Part shown: piece by piece, positions 8,343 through 17,600 of the stretch | Position numbering within the stretch: position 1 is the stretch's first letter | How the letters are laid out: each line of letters starts with the position of its first letter | Assembly: GCA_024232355.1 (NCBI GenBank) | Contig: JAAEPW010001302.1 | Location: 1-40,491, forward strand | Direction of reading: 5' to 3' | DNA from: Chloroflexota bacterium | Lineage (GTDB): Bacteria; Chloroflexota; Anaerolineae; B4-G1 | Length of the DNA: 40,491 nucleotides | Position numbers and translations under genes: made by a program | Notes under the pieces: model-generated | Database searches by the model: none | Seen by the model: the letters and a program-made list of their open reading frames with translations, nothing else | Told to the model about the DNA's origin: nothing

Positions 8343-10283
8343 CTATTGGTTGACCATTACCAGGGGCAAGAATACGTACTGTGTGGTCGGCTGAATGTGG
8401 ATGAAATCGCTGGCGGGCGAGGTCTCAATGTTTCCTTCACCATCTACCGAGTAAGCCTGTATCTGGTGGTTGCCAGGGCTCAAGGTGCTCAGGTCTATAG
8501 TGAGGTCAAAGTCCTCTTGGGGCTCGTCAAAAGTTCCATCATTAGCGATGAGAGATTGCCAAGGACCATTATCGATGCGGTAAAACATATCCGCAATGTG
8601 ACTGACTGCCGATGAACCGTGACCATTGTACACGACGGTCGTCAACTCGTCACCCTCAACCTGCTGCGCCATCCGTGTCATTGTCGTGTCGAGGATGTTG
8701 TCTACCGGGTCTATTACCGAGATGGTATCAATCGTCTGGATCAATTCGTTGCCGGCCGAGTCGAGGACGCGCAGGTCAATGTCCAGATCACCGGTGGGCA
8801 AGGGTTGGGTGGTAACAATAAAACTCTCGGCGTAAGTATCGAATTTGCCGTCTGTGGGTTGGGCATCCATCCACTCACCGCCCGCTATTCGGTATTGTAT
8901 TTGTTCTACTGTGTTGATGGTGACACTGCGGCGCAGGGGTGAGGGATAGGGATCGTCCTGCACGCTGCCGGTAAAGGTCAACACGTTGGATTGAGCTACA
9001 CTGGTCACGATCTTGCTGCTGACAACGCTCAACGTGGTGTCCATCGGGTCGAGAATGCTGTCACCGTCGGAATCGCGCCAGCCGATCTGTCCGCGGGCAT
9101 ATTCGTCAATTCGTCCGTTGGTGTAGGGTGAGATCTGACCACGCATGATGCTAGGTTCGTTCGAGATGCAACTCCCGTACTGACTGTTTTGATTCTCCAC
9201 ACCCAGATAGCCTGATTGAAAGGTGCATGGTTGATGAGCTGCGGTGTATTGGTCTAGAGCGTGAAAGATGTGACCAGTTTCGTGGGCGGCGACGGCGTCA
9301 ATGTTTTCAGGGCCATAGTGATAGTTGTTATAGGTCATCACAAAGAAGGGGCCTCCCAGGTAAGCGTAGGCAAAGCGTCCGTTGGCAAAGCGTCCGTCGC
9401 TGTCGGCGGAACTGTCTACCACAAAGATGGTAAAGGCCCAATCGGTGTCATAGGTGTCGCGCAGGTCGTTATTATAGTTGCGCACCTGGTCGAAATATGA
9501 CGAATTGGTATAGCCTCTGGTCGCCATTATCTCAGAGATCCAATAGGATTGGTCACCATATTGGCGGCTAATCGGTTCGTAGCTGGTGGAGGTGGGGGCA
9601 GAAGTTCCATCGTCGTAGATAAAGGTGATGTGAGCGTTCGGTTCGAGGGTAGCCCACCAATTGAGGGCAGCGGTGATCTCGCTCAACACTTGCGCTCGTT
9701 CGTCTGCTGTCCAGTCTTCAGTGGATGCATCTATACTGCCATTGCTCTCAGGTAGGACAATTCCCACAGCCACGCGACCGATCAGGTACTCGCTGGTCTC
9801 GGCATAGCCGGGAATTGGATAATGGGTGGGGGCGAGGGGCTGCATCCCTTCAGGAGGTGGGGCATCCATCGCGCTGCCAGCCAGGTCGGTTCCGATGGTG
9901 TCCAGGTCCTGGGTTGTGTTAGAGTGAGTCAAAAGCCCGTTCCACACCTGGGCGGCGCGACGCGCTTTGGTGCTCAGTGCCGTCAAGGCCAATTCATCTA
10001 CTATCTGGCGATAAACGGTCAGTTTGCTGCTGGAGAAGGACACTCCAACAGGTACATCGGCAATGAGGGCAATCGATGGGAAGATATGAGTCACATGCCC
10101 ACCAGCCTGCTCAATGACCTCAACGGTTGCGTTGATGTCAGTACCTGGTGCAAGCAGTATCAGTGCTTGGTTTGATGGGGAGGCAGCCAGAGCCTGGTCA
10201 ACCTGAACTAGGGAACTAGCGAATGATAATGTTACAAGACCTATACTAAAGATTGTCCGTAAATTTGAGTTTTTTTCGCCCAT
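8343..10283 (-). CDS. Secreted metzincin-like metallopeptidase with C-terminal Ig-like domains
   Basis: A 646-residue protein. The frame is open further upstream (to 10544), but ATG at 10283 is preferred: it has GGGGAGAG just upstream and begins a proper signal peptide (residues 1-34, ending QALAAS). After a propeptide-like stretch (LILLAPGTDIN...GGHVTHIFPS, 41-70, resembling peptidase I9-type prodomains) comes the catalytic domain with HETGHIFHALD (334-344). The zinc ligands would be H334, H338 and, at the position of the third metzincin ligand, D344; E335 is the catalytic base. SIMRG (378-382) looks like a Met-turn. Two beta-sandwich domains follow (about 415-630). The C-terminus is YVFLPLVMVNQ, a version of the (Y/F)LPLV block shared with other proteins here. 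It probably cleaves extracellular protein. The Asp third ligand recalls snapalysin (M7), but overall family assignment is uncertain. Confidence 0.85.
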   Translation of the reverse strand: MGEKNSNLRTIFSIGLVTLSFASSLVQVDQALAASPSNQALILLAPGTDINATVEVIEQAGGHVTHIFPSIALIADVPVGVSFSSSKLTVYRQIVDELALTALSTKARRAAQVWNGLLTHSNTTQDLDTIGTDLAGSAMDAPPPEGMQPLAPTHYPIPGYAETSEYLIGRVAVGIVLPESNGSIDASTEDWTADERAQVLSEITAALNWWATLEPNAHITFIYDDGTSAPTSTSYEPISRQYGDQSYWISEIMATRGYTNSSYFDQVRNYNNDLRDTYDTDWAFTIFVVDSSADSDGRFANGRFAYAYLGGPFFVMTYNNYHYGPENIDAVAAHETGHIFHALDQYTAAHQPCTFQSGYLGVENQNSQYGSCISNEPSIMRGQISPYTNGRIDEYARGQIGWRDSDGDSILDPMDTTLSVVSSKIVTSVAQSNVLTFTGSVQDDPYPSPLRRSVTINTVEQIQYRIAGGEWMDAQPTDGKFDTYAESFIVTTQPLPTGDLDIDLRVLDSAGNELIQTIDTISVIDPVDNILDTTMTRMAQQVEGDELTTVVYNGHGSSAVSHIADMFYRIDNGPWQSLIANDGTFDEPQEDFDLTIDLSTLSPGNHQIQAYSVDGEGNIETSPASDFIHIQPTTQYVFLPLVMVNQ

Positions 10284-10805
10284 CTCACTCTCCCCATAAC
10301 CCTGGCTTTCACTTGTTATTCTAGTGGTGGGCCATTTCACACACCGTTTCGCCAATCGTGTCAAAAACCGTGTCAAAAAGATTGGGAATTCGAACTTGAG
10401 ATTTAGTTCAAGTGTAGGGAAGGAAACTGCGGTTCTTTGAGATTTCGTGTGGTGCTCGGCTCGGATTCGAGGAACAAAACGATGTTTCTTGGGCTGTGAA
10501 ACGAGTGACAGATTTGGACATCCAAGTTGTGACTCGGAGGACACCGACTAAACTATTAGACTTGTCAGGGATGCTGGTAGAGAGTCAATGTCAAAGTTAA
10601 GGCTTGCAAAGACCTGCCAGGTTTCCACTAGAGCTTTTGTGAGCCAGATTTGACCCGATTAGCAATGTATCTTGGGTGTAACTCTGAAACTGTGAGGTTT
10701 GCTATACCTCCACATATTGAGCCTAATTGCAGTCTAATCCCTAGCTGACTTATTATCACATCAGAGTGGGAGTAAAATGGGACCAAGTCAAAAAGGAGGA
10801 AAAAG
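10284..10805. other. 522-bp intergenic region between divergent genes
   Basis: It holds the probable promoter of the metallopeptidase, a 12-bp direct repeat, and a short palindrome acctgccaggt (10612-10622) of REP-like appearance. No convincing gene was found. The upstream extension of the peptidase frame (10284-10544) encodes no recognisable sequence. Confidence 0.5.
10318..10380 (-). promoter_or_regulatory. Possible promoter (TAGAAT) with a tandem TTTTTGACACG repeat
   Basis: On the minus strand a TAGAAT -10-like hexamer (10318-10323) would start transcription about 28 nt before the ATG at 10283. Its -35 position is weak. Two abutting 12-bp direct repeats (TTTTTGACACG, 10357-10380) lie upstream and could be an operator or an alternative -35 pair. 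This is inferred from sequence only. Confidence 0.28.
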
Positions 10806-11119
10806 ATGAGCAAACGGCCAAGGCACCGACCAGAGCGTAGTTTTCCGAACGCAAGGCGAATGATCGTGGAGTGTGAACTAGAGAAATGCATACACTACGG
10901 GAAGCCGTTGGAGTCGAGCAAGACCTGGCATATGAGAAAAACAGTACAAACAATGGCAGGATCACTGTTTGTGGCGGGGAGGAGCAAGAAATGTGCGAAT
11001 GGAGAGTGTGGTCATGGAGGCGAACATTATCATGCCAGCAAGGTGCTGTTAATCAGTCTGCCATACTGCACATATGGATTAGATGTGTTGGCGTTCATAG
11101 GATGGCAGCATGATCAACG
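10806..11119 (+). pseudogene. N-terminal fragment of a transposase-like protein (Cys-rich)
   Basis: ATG follows AAAAAGGAGGAAAAAG, a strong ribosome-binding site. About 100 residues look like a genuine conserved N-terminus: C-x3-C, G-x-P-L, TWHMRKTVQTM, C-x4-C, YHA, and YGLDVLAFIGWQHDQ. I associate this layout with unclassified (ISNCY-like) transposases, from memory and not by search. After GWQHDQ the frame continues to 11207 with Arg/Trp-rich sequence that does not look native. That DNA is the complement of another gene's start, so the gene is truncated, probably by a deletion or insertion near 11110-11120. Confidence 0.45.
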
Positions 11120-11202
11120 ATCAGAACAGCGATGGCTACGATGGGAATGGCGATCCCGTAGCCGGCTAATACTCCTTCCCAGAATGATGTCAATAATGAC
11201 AT
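11110..11202 (-). pseudogene. N-terminal fragment of a LysE/RhtB-like transporter
   Basis: From ATG at 11202 the frame reads SFWEGVLAGYGIAIP and then IAVLIVD, typical of the first transmembrane segment of LysE-family exporters. It then runs into HAAIL and stops. Only about 30 of the usual 200 or more residues remain. The broken end coincides with the broken end of the transposase-like fragment on the other strand. The same frame is open upstream to 11307, but those residues are not recognised. Confidence 0.5.
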
Positions 11203-11303
11203 CCTGATATTATGATTTCGCCGGACCAGGTTGACCACGTCGCTGTGGGCGGCGGTGTGCTCAAACCAGTCCGCGTGGACGGTACAGAGGGTGGCGCTGG
11301 TTG

Positions 11304-12149
11304 TCACTGGGCCGAATCAACTCCTGATTTGGAAACGACGAGTGTGGCCGTATAATTTGGCTGCTCTTCCTGAGTGTTGCCACCTTTGTCAGTTTTTCCC
11401 GGATATGGGTCCAGGGTGACGAGCTCAAACAGGTATGAATCAAACACGCCTTCCACACTGTTGCTGGTGGGGTCTACCAGTCCAGCCTCCAGCGTCAGCT
11501 CTTGGATACCAAAACCAAGGACATCACCGCTGCTGGAAACTCTGATCAGAATCCTCGCTCGCCCTGCCCAGACACAAACAACGTCGGTTGGGCATCGCGA
11601 GTCTTCGACAACCTCTACGAATTCCACAATGGGACCTTGTGGCTCGATCAATGCCGTTTGACCGACCTCGAGTTGGAACGAATTATTTAGTTCGGTCAAT
11701 GTCTGATCAAGGGCCGGTTCTGAACCCTGCGTGATGAATGTCTCGGTAACGTCGTTCACTAGGACGGTGTACGTTGTGCCAGGCTCCAAATCGCTGCCTA
11801 GGGGAATGTTGTTTTCGACCGTCTCGTACACCTCTATGCATCCAATGTCTGCACGCTCTTGGTTGATGACCGCCACTCGGATAGTGTCGCCCTCACGGGT
11901 CACCGTATACCTGTCAAATTTCACGCAGGCGTTGGGCAGTCCCGACTCGACCAGTAAAAAGTACTGGGGCGGGAAAGATTCCGCTATCAGAATCTCAACT
12001 CTGTCAATGGAGGCTAGCACATCGACTGCCTGGGGAGTGATGGTATCCGCTGGCGCTGGGGACTGATTCCTGGCGCAGGCAGTTATCGCCAAGATCAAAA
12101 GCACATAGAATAGAGTGATGATCGTAAATCGCTGGTTTTTGGTAGACAC
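11304..12149 (-). CDS. Secreted lipoprotein with SRCP-type C-terminal domain
   Basis: A 281-residue protein. Start is GTG at 12149, with GGGAGG 5 nt upstream. The signal peptide ends in the lipobox AITAC, with lipid attachment at Cys25. Residues 45-140 form a beta-rich domain of unknown function with C75 and C104. Residues 155-275 contain F-x-L-x-x-GQ and EDSRCPTDVVCVWAGRA (182-198), a signature of small secreted proteins of unknown function seen in several phyla; C186 and C192 may form a disulfide. It starts 22 bp after the oxidoreductase gene and is probably the last gene of a three-gene operon. No enzymatic motif is visible. Confidence 0.85.
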   Translation of the reverse strand: MSTKNQRFTIITLFYVLLILAITACARNQSPAPADTITPQAVDVLASIDRVEILIAESFPPQYFLLVESGLPNACVKFDRYTVTREGDTIRVAVINQERADIGCIEVYETVENNIPLGSDLEPGTTYTVLVNDVTETFITQGSEPALDQTLTELNNSFQLEVGQTALIEPQGPIVEFVEVVEDSRCPTDVVCVWAGRARILIRVSSSGDVLGFGIQELTLEAGLVDPTSNSVEGVFDSYLFELVTLDPYPGKTDKGGNTQEEQPNYTATLVVSKSGVDSAQ

Positions 12150-12171
12150 TGATCCTCCCTGTTATTGTACG

Positions 12172-13185
12172 CTACTCGTTAACGGTCAATACAATTTTGC
12201 CTTTCACTGCTGCCTGCTCGATGAGGTTATGCGCACGCGCGGCTTCGGCCAGCGGCATCCGCTCCGCGATGACTGGCTTGATCTTGCCCTGTGCCAACAG
12301 GTTGAATAACTCGGTCAGATCCTCGTTGAACCAGTCTGCCTGCTTTTTGCGTAATTGGGTGATCGAGTAGAACGCTGCTGAGCGGCCATTGGGCAGGATA
12401 TTCCACAGCAGAGAAACCCGCATAAAACCAAGCATCACGCTGAATGTGCTCGCCTTGCCCATAGCGACATTGTAAAAGCCATACGCGACCAGTGTCCCGC
12501 CTGGCTTGAGCACGCTAAACGAGCGCTTGAAATTGTCCCCGCCAATGGCGTCAAAGGCTGCGTCGACACGGTCATCCGCCAGCTGCTGGACAAAATCCTC
12601 ACTCCCGTAATCAATGTGAGTTGCGCCCAAGCTGGTGACAAGTTCTTGCTTGGATTTGGACGCCGTCCCATATACCTCGAGGTCGAGCAACTTGCCCAGT
12701 TGGAGCAACGCCGTGCCGACGGCCCCGCCTGCGCCATGCACCAGGATGCGCTGTCCACGCTGTATTTGAGCCGAACGATGCAGCATTTGATAAGCAGTGA
12801 TATACGACAAGATCAGGCTGACTGCCTCCGCCGAGTCCAGCCCGTCGGGCACGGGCGTCAGGCGACTCTCCGGCAGGCAGATGTATTCAGAATAAGCCCC
12901 GATGACCGTGAGGTCTGCCACTCGCTGCCCAACCTTGAGCTGGTCTACACCTGCACCCAACTTGTCTACCACGCCGACTAGGTCATAGCCCGGTGAAGAG
13001 GGTGGCTTGTCCTTCACTTCGGCATACGAGCCTTTGCGGATCATTGTATCCGTAAAGCAGGCGCTGGTGGTCAGCACCTTTACCCGCACCTCGCCCTGCC
13101 CCGGCTCCGGGAGTACCGCTTCCTCGATAACTTTGAGAACCTCAGGTCCGCCAAATTCTGTGATAATTACGCGCTTGTAACTCGT
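12172..13185 (-). CDS. MDR-family quinone/zinc-type oxidoreductase, apparent ACG start
   Basis: An NAD(P)H-dependent medium-chain dehydrogenase/reductase of the quinone oxidoreductase group. Landmarks in the 337-residue frame: N-terminal YKRVIITEFGGPEVL, PGYDLVGVV (about 65-73), the nucleotide-binding GAGGAVGTA (about 151-159), and a C-terminal helix ending GKIVLTVNE. No structural-zinc Cys cluster is seen. The canonical N-terminus is in frame only from an ACG codon (13183-13185) placed 6 nt after AAGGAG (13192-13197). A stop lies just upstream, and the next usable start (GTG at 13089) would remove the first beta strands. So this is either a non-AUG start, a recent start-codon mutation or a base error. 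It starts 22 bp after the upstream lipoprotein gene. The substrate is unknown. Confidence 0.85.
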   Translation of the reverse strand, partial: TSYKRVIITEFGGPEVLKVIEEAVLPEPGQGEVRVKVLTTSACFTDTMIRKGSYAEVKDKPPSSPGYDLVGVVDKLGAGVDQLKVGQRVADLTVIGAYSEYICLPESRLTPVPDGLDSAEAVSLILSYITAYQMLHRSAQIQRGQRILVHGAGGAVGTALLQLGKLLDLEVYGTASKSKQELVTSLGATHIDYGSEDFVQQLADDRVDAAFDAIGGDNFKRSFSVLKPGGTLVAYGFYNVAMGKASTFSVMLGFMRVSLLWNILPNGRSAAFYSITQLRKKQADWFNEDLTELFNLLAQGKIKPVIAERMPLAEAARAHNLIEQAAVKGKIVLTVNE

Positions 13186-13207
13186 TTCTTGCTCCTTTCA
13201 TAGCCGC

Positions 13208-13699
13208 CTATTGGGACGGCGTGATTTTGATGACGAATGTCAGTGCATCCTCAGTGATCGTGACGGAAGTGAACTCGACCTCGCCGGTGTCTGATGCAGA
13301 TTTGGCGAACTCTTTGGTCAGTGTGTCATTGATGCGGGTGATACGCTTGTCGTTGAGGTCGATCCCAGAAATATTCACGGCAGTGATTTCGGCCTCAAGC
13401 ATGCCGTCCTGAGCAGTGAGAGCCAGGTCGCAACTGCCAGGCACAATTGTACCATCCTCACGCTCATATGTGCCGTTTATGCGGATAAAGCCGTCTTGCA
13501 TATCCACACTGCTGACCTCGACCAGTAGATCGTCTGGGCCACTGGTGACCGTCGAGTTTTGAATAATGAGATTGACATCCTCCTCGCTCAACGTGATAGG
13601 GATAGTCGCACTCCCACCACAAGCGAGCGCTAGCACAGCTAGGGTCAGCGGCACGAGCAAGAAAACCAACTTTGCGCGAGATAACGTTTGTTTGTTCAT
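13208..13699 (-). CDS. Small secreted lipoprotein of unknown function
   Basis: A 163-residue protein from ATG at 13699, which has AAAGGAG 7 nt upstream. A longer frame to 13744 lacks a signal at its start. The hydrophobic signal ends in the lipobox LALAC, then G-G. The mature part alternates beta strands (SEEDVNLIIQNS, LLVEVSSVDMQDGFIRI, FTSVTITEDALTFVIKI) and has one further cysteine. It has the look of a small lipid-anchored beta or SRPBCC-like fold, but I do not recognise the family. It is first in a minus-strand run with the oxidoreductase and a second lipoprotein, and is preceded by a palindrome cluster that could be its operator. Confidence 0.8.
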   Translation of the reverse strand: MNKQTLSRAKLVFLLVPLTLAVLALACGGSATIPITLSEEDVNLIIQNSTVTSGPDDLLVEVSSVDMQDGFIRINGTYEREDGTIVPGSCDLALTAQDGMLEAEITAVNISGIDLNDKRITRINDTLTKEFAKSASDTGEVEFTSVTITEDALTFVIKITPSQ

Positions 13700-13717
13700 G
13701 ATCTTTCTCCTTTTTTT

Positions 13718-13758
13718 GTCAAGATTGACGATTGGCAAATCCAATTTGACTTGGTCAA
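13718..13758 (-). promoter_or_regulatory. Three adjacent palindromes upstream of the lipoprotein-MDR operon
   Basis: Three perfect inverted repeats sit nearly end to end: GTCAAgaTTGAC (13718-13729), ATTGGcaaatCCAAT (13731-13745) and TTGACttgGTCAA (13746-13758). The GTCAA/TTGAC half-site occurs four times, in mirrored arrangement. They lie 19-59 bp upstream of the ATG at 13699, where a repressor would block transcription or initiation. Operator function is inferred. Confidence 0.45.
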
Positions 13759-14002
13759 TGTCTACAAGTATGAGAACACTTGGGTCAGATTTTGGTTATG
13801 AAAGAGTAGGTGGCAAACACCCAAGATGCTGATCAATATGCGACAGACAGTGAGGACCCGAGATGTACCTAAAGCCGCTAAACTTGCTGATTTTCCTGGT
13901 CCTGTACTTTCTCTGGATCTGGTGAATGCGATGATCAGATCAATTGCGGCATTGCGAAAGACAATTTGGAAGGTTTTTGGAAGGTTAATGACCCGTTTTG
14001 TA

Positions 14003-14031
14003 AGGCGATTGGAAGGTCGAGGATGTATAAT
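14003..14031 (+). promoter_or_regulatory. Possible promoter of the cNMP-binding/protease operon
   Basis: A perfect TATAAT (14026-14031), preceded by TG, lies 110 bp upstream of the ATG at 14142. The -35 position is poor. The rest of the 13759-14141 gap shows no gene I can support; an 80-codon frame at 13826-14068 has no recognisable features. Confidence 0.32.
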
Positions 14032-14141
14032 GTTGGTAGGCAGAAGGGCGAGTATCATTGAACAATAGATAACTTGTGGCAACAGCAATAGCCCAGAGGG
14101 AGATTGACAGATCCGCAATTTGTTTTTGATCAGGAGGTCAT

Positions 14142-14630
14142 ATGCTTTCAAAAGAAGAAAGGATTATCGTGTTAAAGAGCGTCGAAACTTTTTCCGAGAC
14201 ACCAGACAATGTTTTGGCCGGGGTTGCGCCTCTCTTGAAAGAAGAAAGAATTCCTGCCGGAAAAACCATCTTTGAAAAAGGGGAAATGGGAGATGCGCTG
14301 TACATTGTTGCAAGCGGCAAGATTCGGATACACGACGAGGGCCACACCCTGAATTATTTTGAAAAGGGAGATTCGTTCGGTGAGATGGCCCTCATCGATC
14401 CCTATCCACGCATGGCGTCGGCAGTAGTGGAAGAGAACGCTCTGTTATTTTGCATGGATCAGGACCTTTTCAACAAATTGCTGATCCACCAGGGTGAGAT
14501 TGCCATTAGCATAGCGCGCCACGTCATCAGGCTCTTGCGAGCGCGTGTGCAGGACCTAACCAAGGAGCGCAGCAAGATGGAGGATATGGAACGCACCTTG
14601 ATTGCGCAGCGTATGTCGTCTCTTATGTAA
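14142..14630 (+). CDS. Stand-alone cyclic nucleotide-binding domain protein
   Basis: A 162-residue protein with one cyclic nucleotide-binding domain (about 15-130) and a short helical C-terminus, without the DNA-binding helix-turn-helix of Crp/Fnr proteins. The phosphate-binding cassette is well preserved: FGEMALIDPYPRMASA (79-94), with E81 and R90 at the residues that contact the ribose and cyclic phosphate. It should therefore bind cAMP or cGMP. ATG follows AGGAGG by 4 nt. The next gene, a secreted protease-like protein, starts 29 bp later, so the two are probably co-transcribed. An adenylyl-cyclase-like gene lies on the other side. A C-terminal helix rich in charged residues (RARVQDLTKERSKMEDMER) may mediate dimerisation or partner binding. 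Confidence 0.92.
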   Translation: MLSKEERIIVLKSVETFSETPDNVLAGVAPLLKEERIPAGKTIFEKGEMGDALYIVASGKIRIHDEGHTLNYFEKGDSFGEMALIDPYPRMASAVVEENALLFCMDQDLFNKLLIHQGEIAISIARHVIRLLRARVQDLTKERSKMEDMERTLIAQRMSSLM

Positions 14631-14659
14631 CTCGTTTCTCACACGATGGAGGATATCTA

Positions 14660-17600
14660 ATGAAGAACAAGATTTTTCGCAACCTAACAACTATTCTGGT
14701 TTCACGTCGTCACCTGCTGTGTGGCCTTGGTTTTTTCATCATCCTTTTTTGGTGGTCCACACCTGCCTATGCTGATGAGATCATTTTTGATGAATTCCCC
14801 GACTGGCTTCCGGTTGATGAGAACGATCCATATAGCATTGCTTGGGGAGATGTGGACGGCGATGGCGACCTCGACTTGGCAGTGGGAAATAATGGAGTGA
14901 ACCGAGTATACGAAAATCAGCAAGGCATGCTGGAAATATCTGCCAGTTGGACTGCTGCCGATAATGATCAGACGGAAAGTGTCGCCTGGGGGGACGTAGA
15001 TGGCGACGGTGACCTCGATTTGGCCGTGGGGAACAGGGACCAACCGAATAGGGTGTATGAGAATGTTGGTGGTGTCTTGGATACCACTGCCACCTGGACA
15101 TCAGCCGTCAGTAATACCACGCTGAGTGTGGCTTGGGGTGACGTGAATGGCGATGGCTACCTTGATCTGGCCGTGGGAAACGATGGCGAGAACAAGGTGT
15201 ATGTAAATCTGACCGGAACGCTAGAAACCACCGCCAATTGGACCTCGGTCGAGACTGATACCACGACCAGCGTGGCCTGGGGTGACGTGAACAATGATGG
15301 CGATCTCGATCTGGTTGTGGGGAACCTGGATCAACCGAATGTGATGTATGAGAATTTAGAAGGGAACCTGGAAAACTCGGCCAGTTGGCATTCCCTCGAA
15401 ACTGATCCAACTGAGAGTGTGGCACTGGGGGATATGGACGAGGATGGTGATCTTGACTTGGTCGTGGGCAATGGAGGGGGTACGAGTGGTGCGTCCAATC
15501 GCGTGTATTATAACGAAGGTGGGAAACTGAACCTTGGGGCTAGTTGGAGTTCAGTGGACGGTGATTCAACGCAGAGCGTGGCCTGGGGGGATATGGACGG
15601 TGATGGCGATCTCGATTTGGCTGTGGGCAATATTGGCGCGTTGAACAAAACATATGAGAACATGGATGGCACCTTGTCTCAAATGCCCTATTGGTCTTCG
15701 GGTGAAATGGGCACCTCACACAGCGTGGCCTGGGGAGATATGGATGGCGACGGCAACCTCGACTTGACCACTGCGAATTCCAGCGAACCGGTCAAAGTGT
15801 ACCTAAACAGCGATACGGTTTTGGAAACTATGGCTACCTGGACGTCACCGGTCAGCGATACTACCAGGAGCGTCGCTTGGGGAGACATGGATGGTGATGG
15901 CGATCTCGACCTGGCCGTGGGCAACGACGGTCAAAGCAATAGGGTGTACGGCAATGACAACGGGACGCTAGAGACCATCGCCATTTGGACATCGGTGGTC
16001 AGTGATGCCACCACCAGCGTAGCCTGGGGAGACGTGGATGGCGACGGCGATCTTGACTTGGCCGTGGGCAACGATGGTCAAGCCAACAATGTGTACGAGT
16101 ATGTCAATGGCGTTTTAAACTCCACCGCCGCTTGGACCTCTGCCGCCAGTGATGCCACGCAAAGCATTGCCTGGGGGGACGTGGATGGCGACGGCGACCT
16201 CGACCTGGCCGTGGGCAATGATGGTCAGACCAACAAGGTGTATGAGAACATCGATGGGGCGTTGGAAACCACCGCCACGTGGACCTCTAGCGATAGCGAT
16301 GCCACGCAAAGCATCGTCTGGGGGGACGTAGATAACGACGGCGATCTCGACCTGGCCGTGGGCAACGATGGTCAAGCCAATAAATTGTACGAGAACGTCA
16401 ACGGGGTCTTGGGCAGCACCGCTGTTTGGAGTTGTACCGTGGTGGCCCCAACGTCTGCCCTGGCCTGGGGAGATATGGATGGTGATGGCGACCTTGACTT
16501 GGCTGTGGCGAACGTTCTTTTTCCCAACCAGGTCTATGAGAATGTGGACGGCGTCTTGGCGACTGACGCCGATTGGATGTCTACTGAGAGTTCTTGGACC
16601 TCTGCCATTGCATGGGGTGATATGGATGGCGATGGCGACCTGGATTTGCTGGCGGGCAATGATATGGGCAGCGTGGTATATGAGAATGACCAGGGCGCGT
16701 TGCCTGCAATGGGAACACCGATCGCCCTAGGTCATGATGGGCAAGACATCGCCTGGGGCGATGTAGATAGCGACGGCGATCTCGATTTGGCGATGGGAAA
16801 TGCGAGTCAAAACAAACTCTATTTGAACACCCGCAACATTCGGGTCAGCCAGACTTCGGTCCCCCGGTTGAGTCTGTCCCATCTGCCCTACCAAGCTGAC
16901 TTTTACGCCATGGCCGATGTCGTGGCCGACCCGGTCGTTCCCATTACGTACACCCTCGAGTATCCTGACGGATATCCTCCGGCCTCTAGCGAGGCTTTTT
17001 ACTCCCTGAATGGGGGTGGGCAATGGCTTTCGGCGGTGACTGCCACGGATACCGTCGTCGTCGAAACTGAGATTGTTACTACCACTATGCTGGTCAATAG
17101 GTATCCTCACACGGATGAAATATCGCCATCTTTGGTTATTCCTGAACTCGGCACGATCACCTCGACCCTGGTCCTGACGCCCAGCGACGTCATTGTCGAT
17201 TTGAGCGTGCGGCTGTGGTTCACCCATACCGACATCGGGGATTTGGTAATCGATTTGATCAGTCCACTGGGAACAAAAGTTTCATTGATGAATCAGCGAG
17301 GTGGGCCACAGAATCACTCTGGGGAAATCGTCTTTGATGATAAAGCTGGAGCATCTATTTCTACCAGTTCCCCTCCTTTTACGGGCACATACCGCTCTGA
17401 AGACCCACTGATGATTTTAGACGGACAGCCTCTGACCGGAACGTGGAAACTCGTCATTAGGGACGTCTTTGCTCCCCCTCCATTTCCTCCCCCGCCTCCT
17501 CCATCGACAGGCACATTGATCAATTGGGGGCTGGAGACTGTGGTTGGGCAAAGGGGTGTGCAAACCTCGACCAAAACCACCAATGTCTACCAATGGGACG

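Noticed and set aside
10284..10544. N-terminal extension of the peptidase frame
   Set aside because: It would put 87 polar residues before an obvious signal peptide, and ATG 10283 has a good ribosome-binding site.
12616..12981. 121-codon plus-strand frame inside the oxidoreductase gene
   Set aside because: Antisense shadow of a well-conserved MDR protein.
13826..14068. 80-codon plus-strand frame upstream of the cNMP-binding gene
   Set aside because: No ribosome-binding site of note and no recognisable features; the region looks like a control region.
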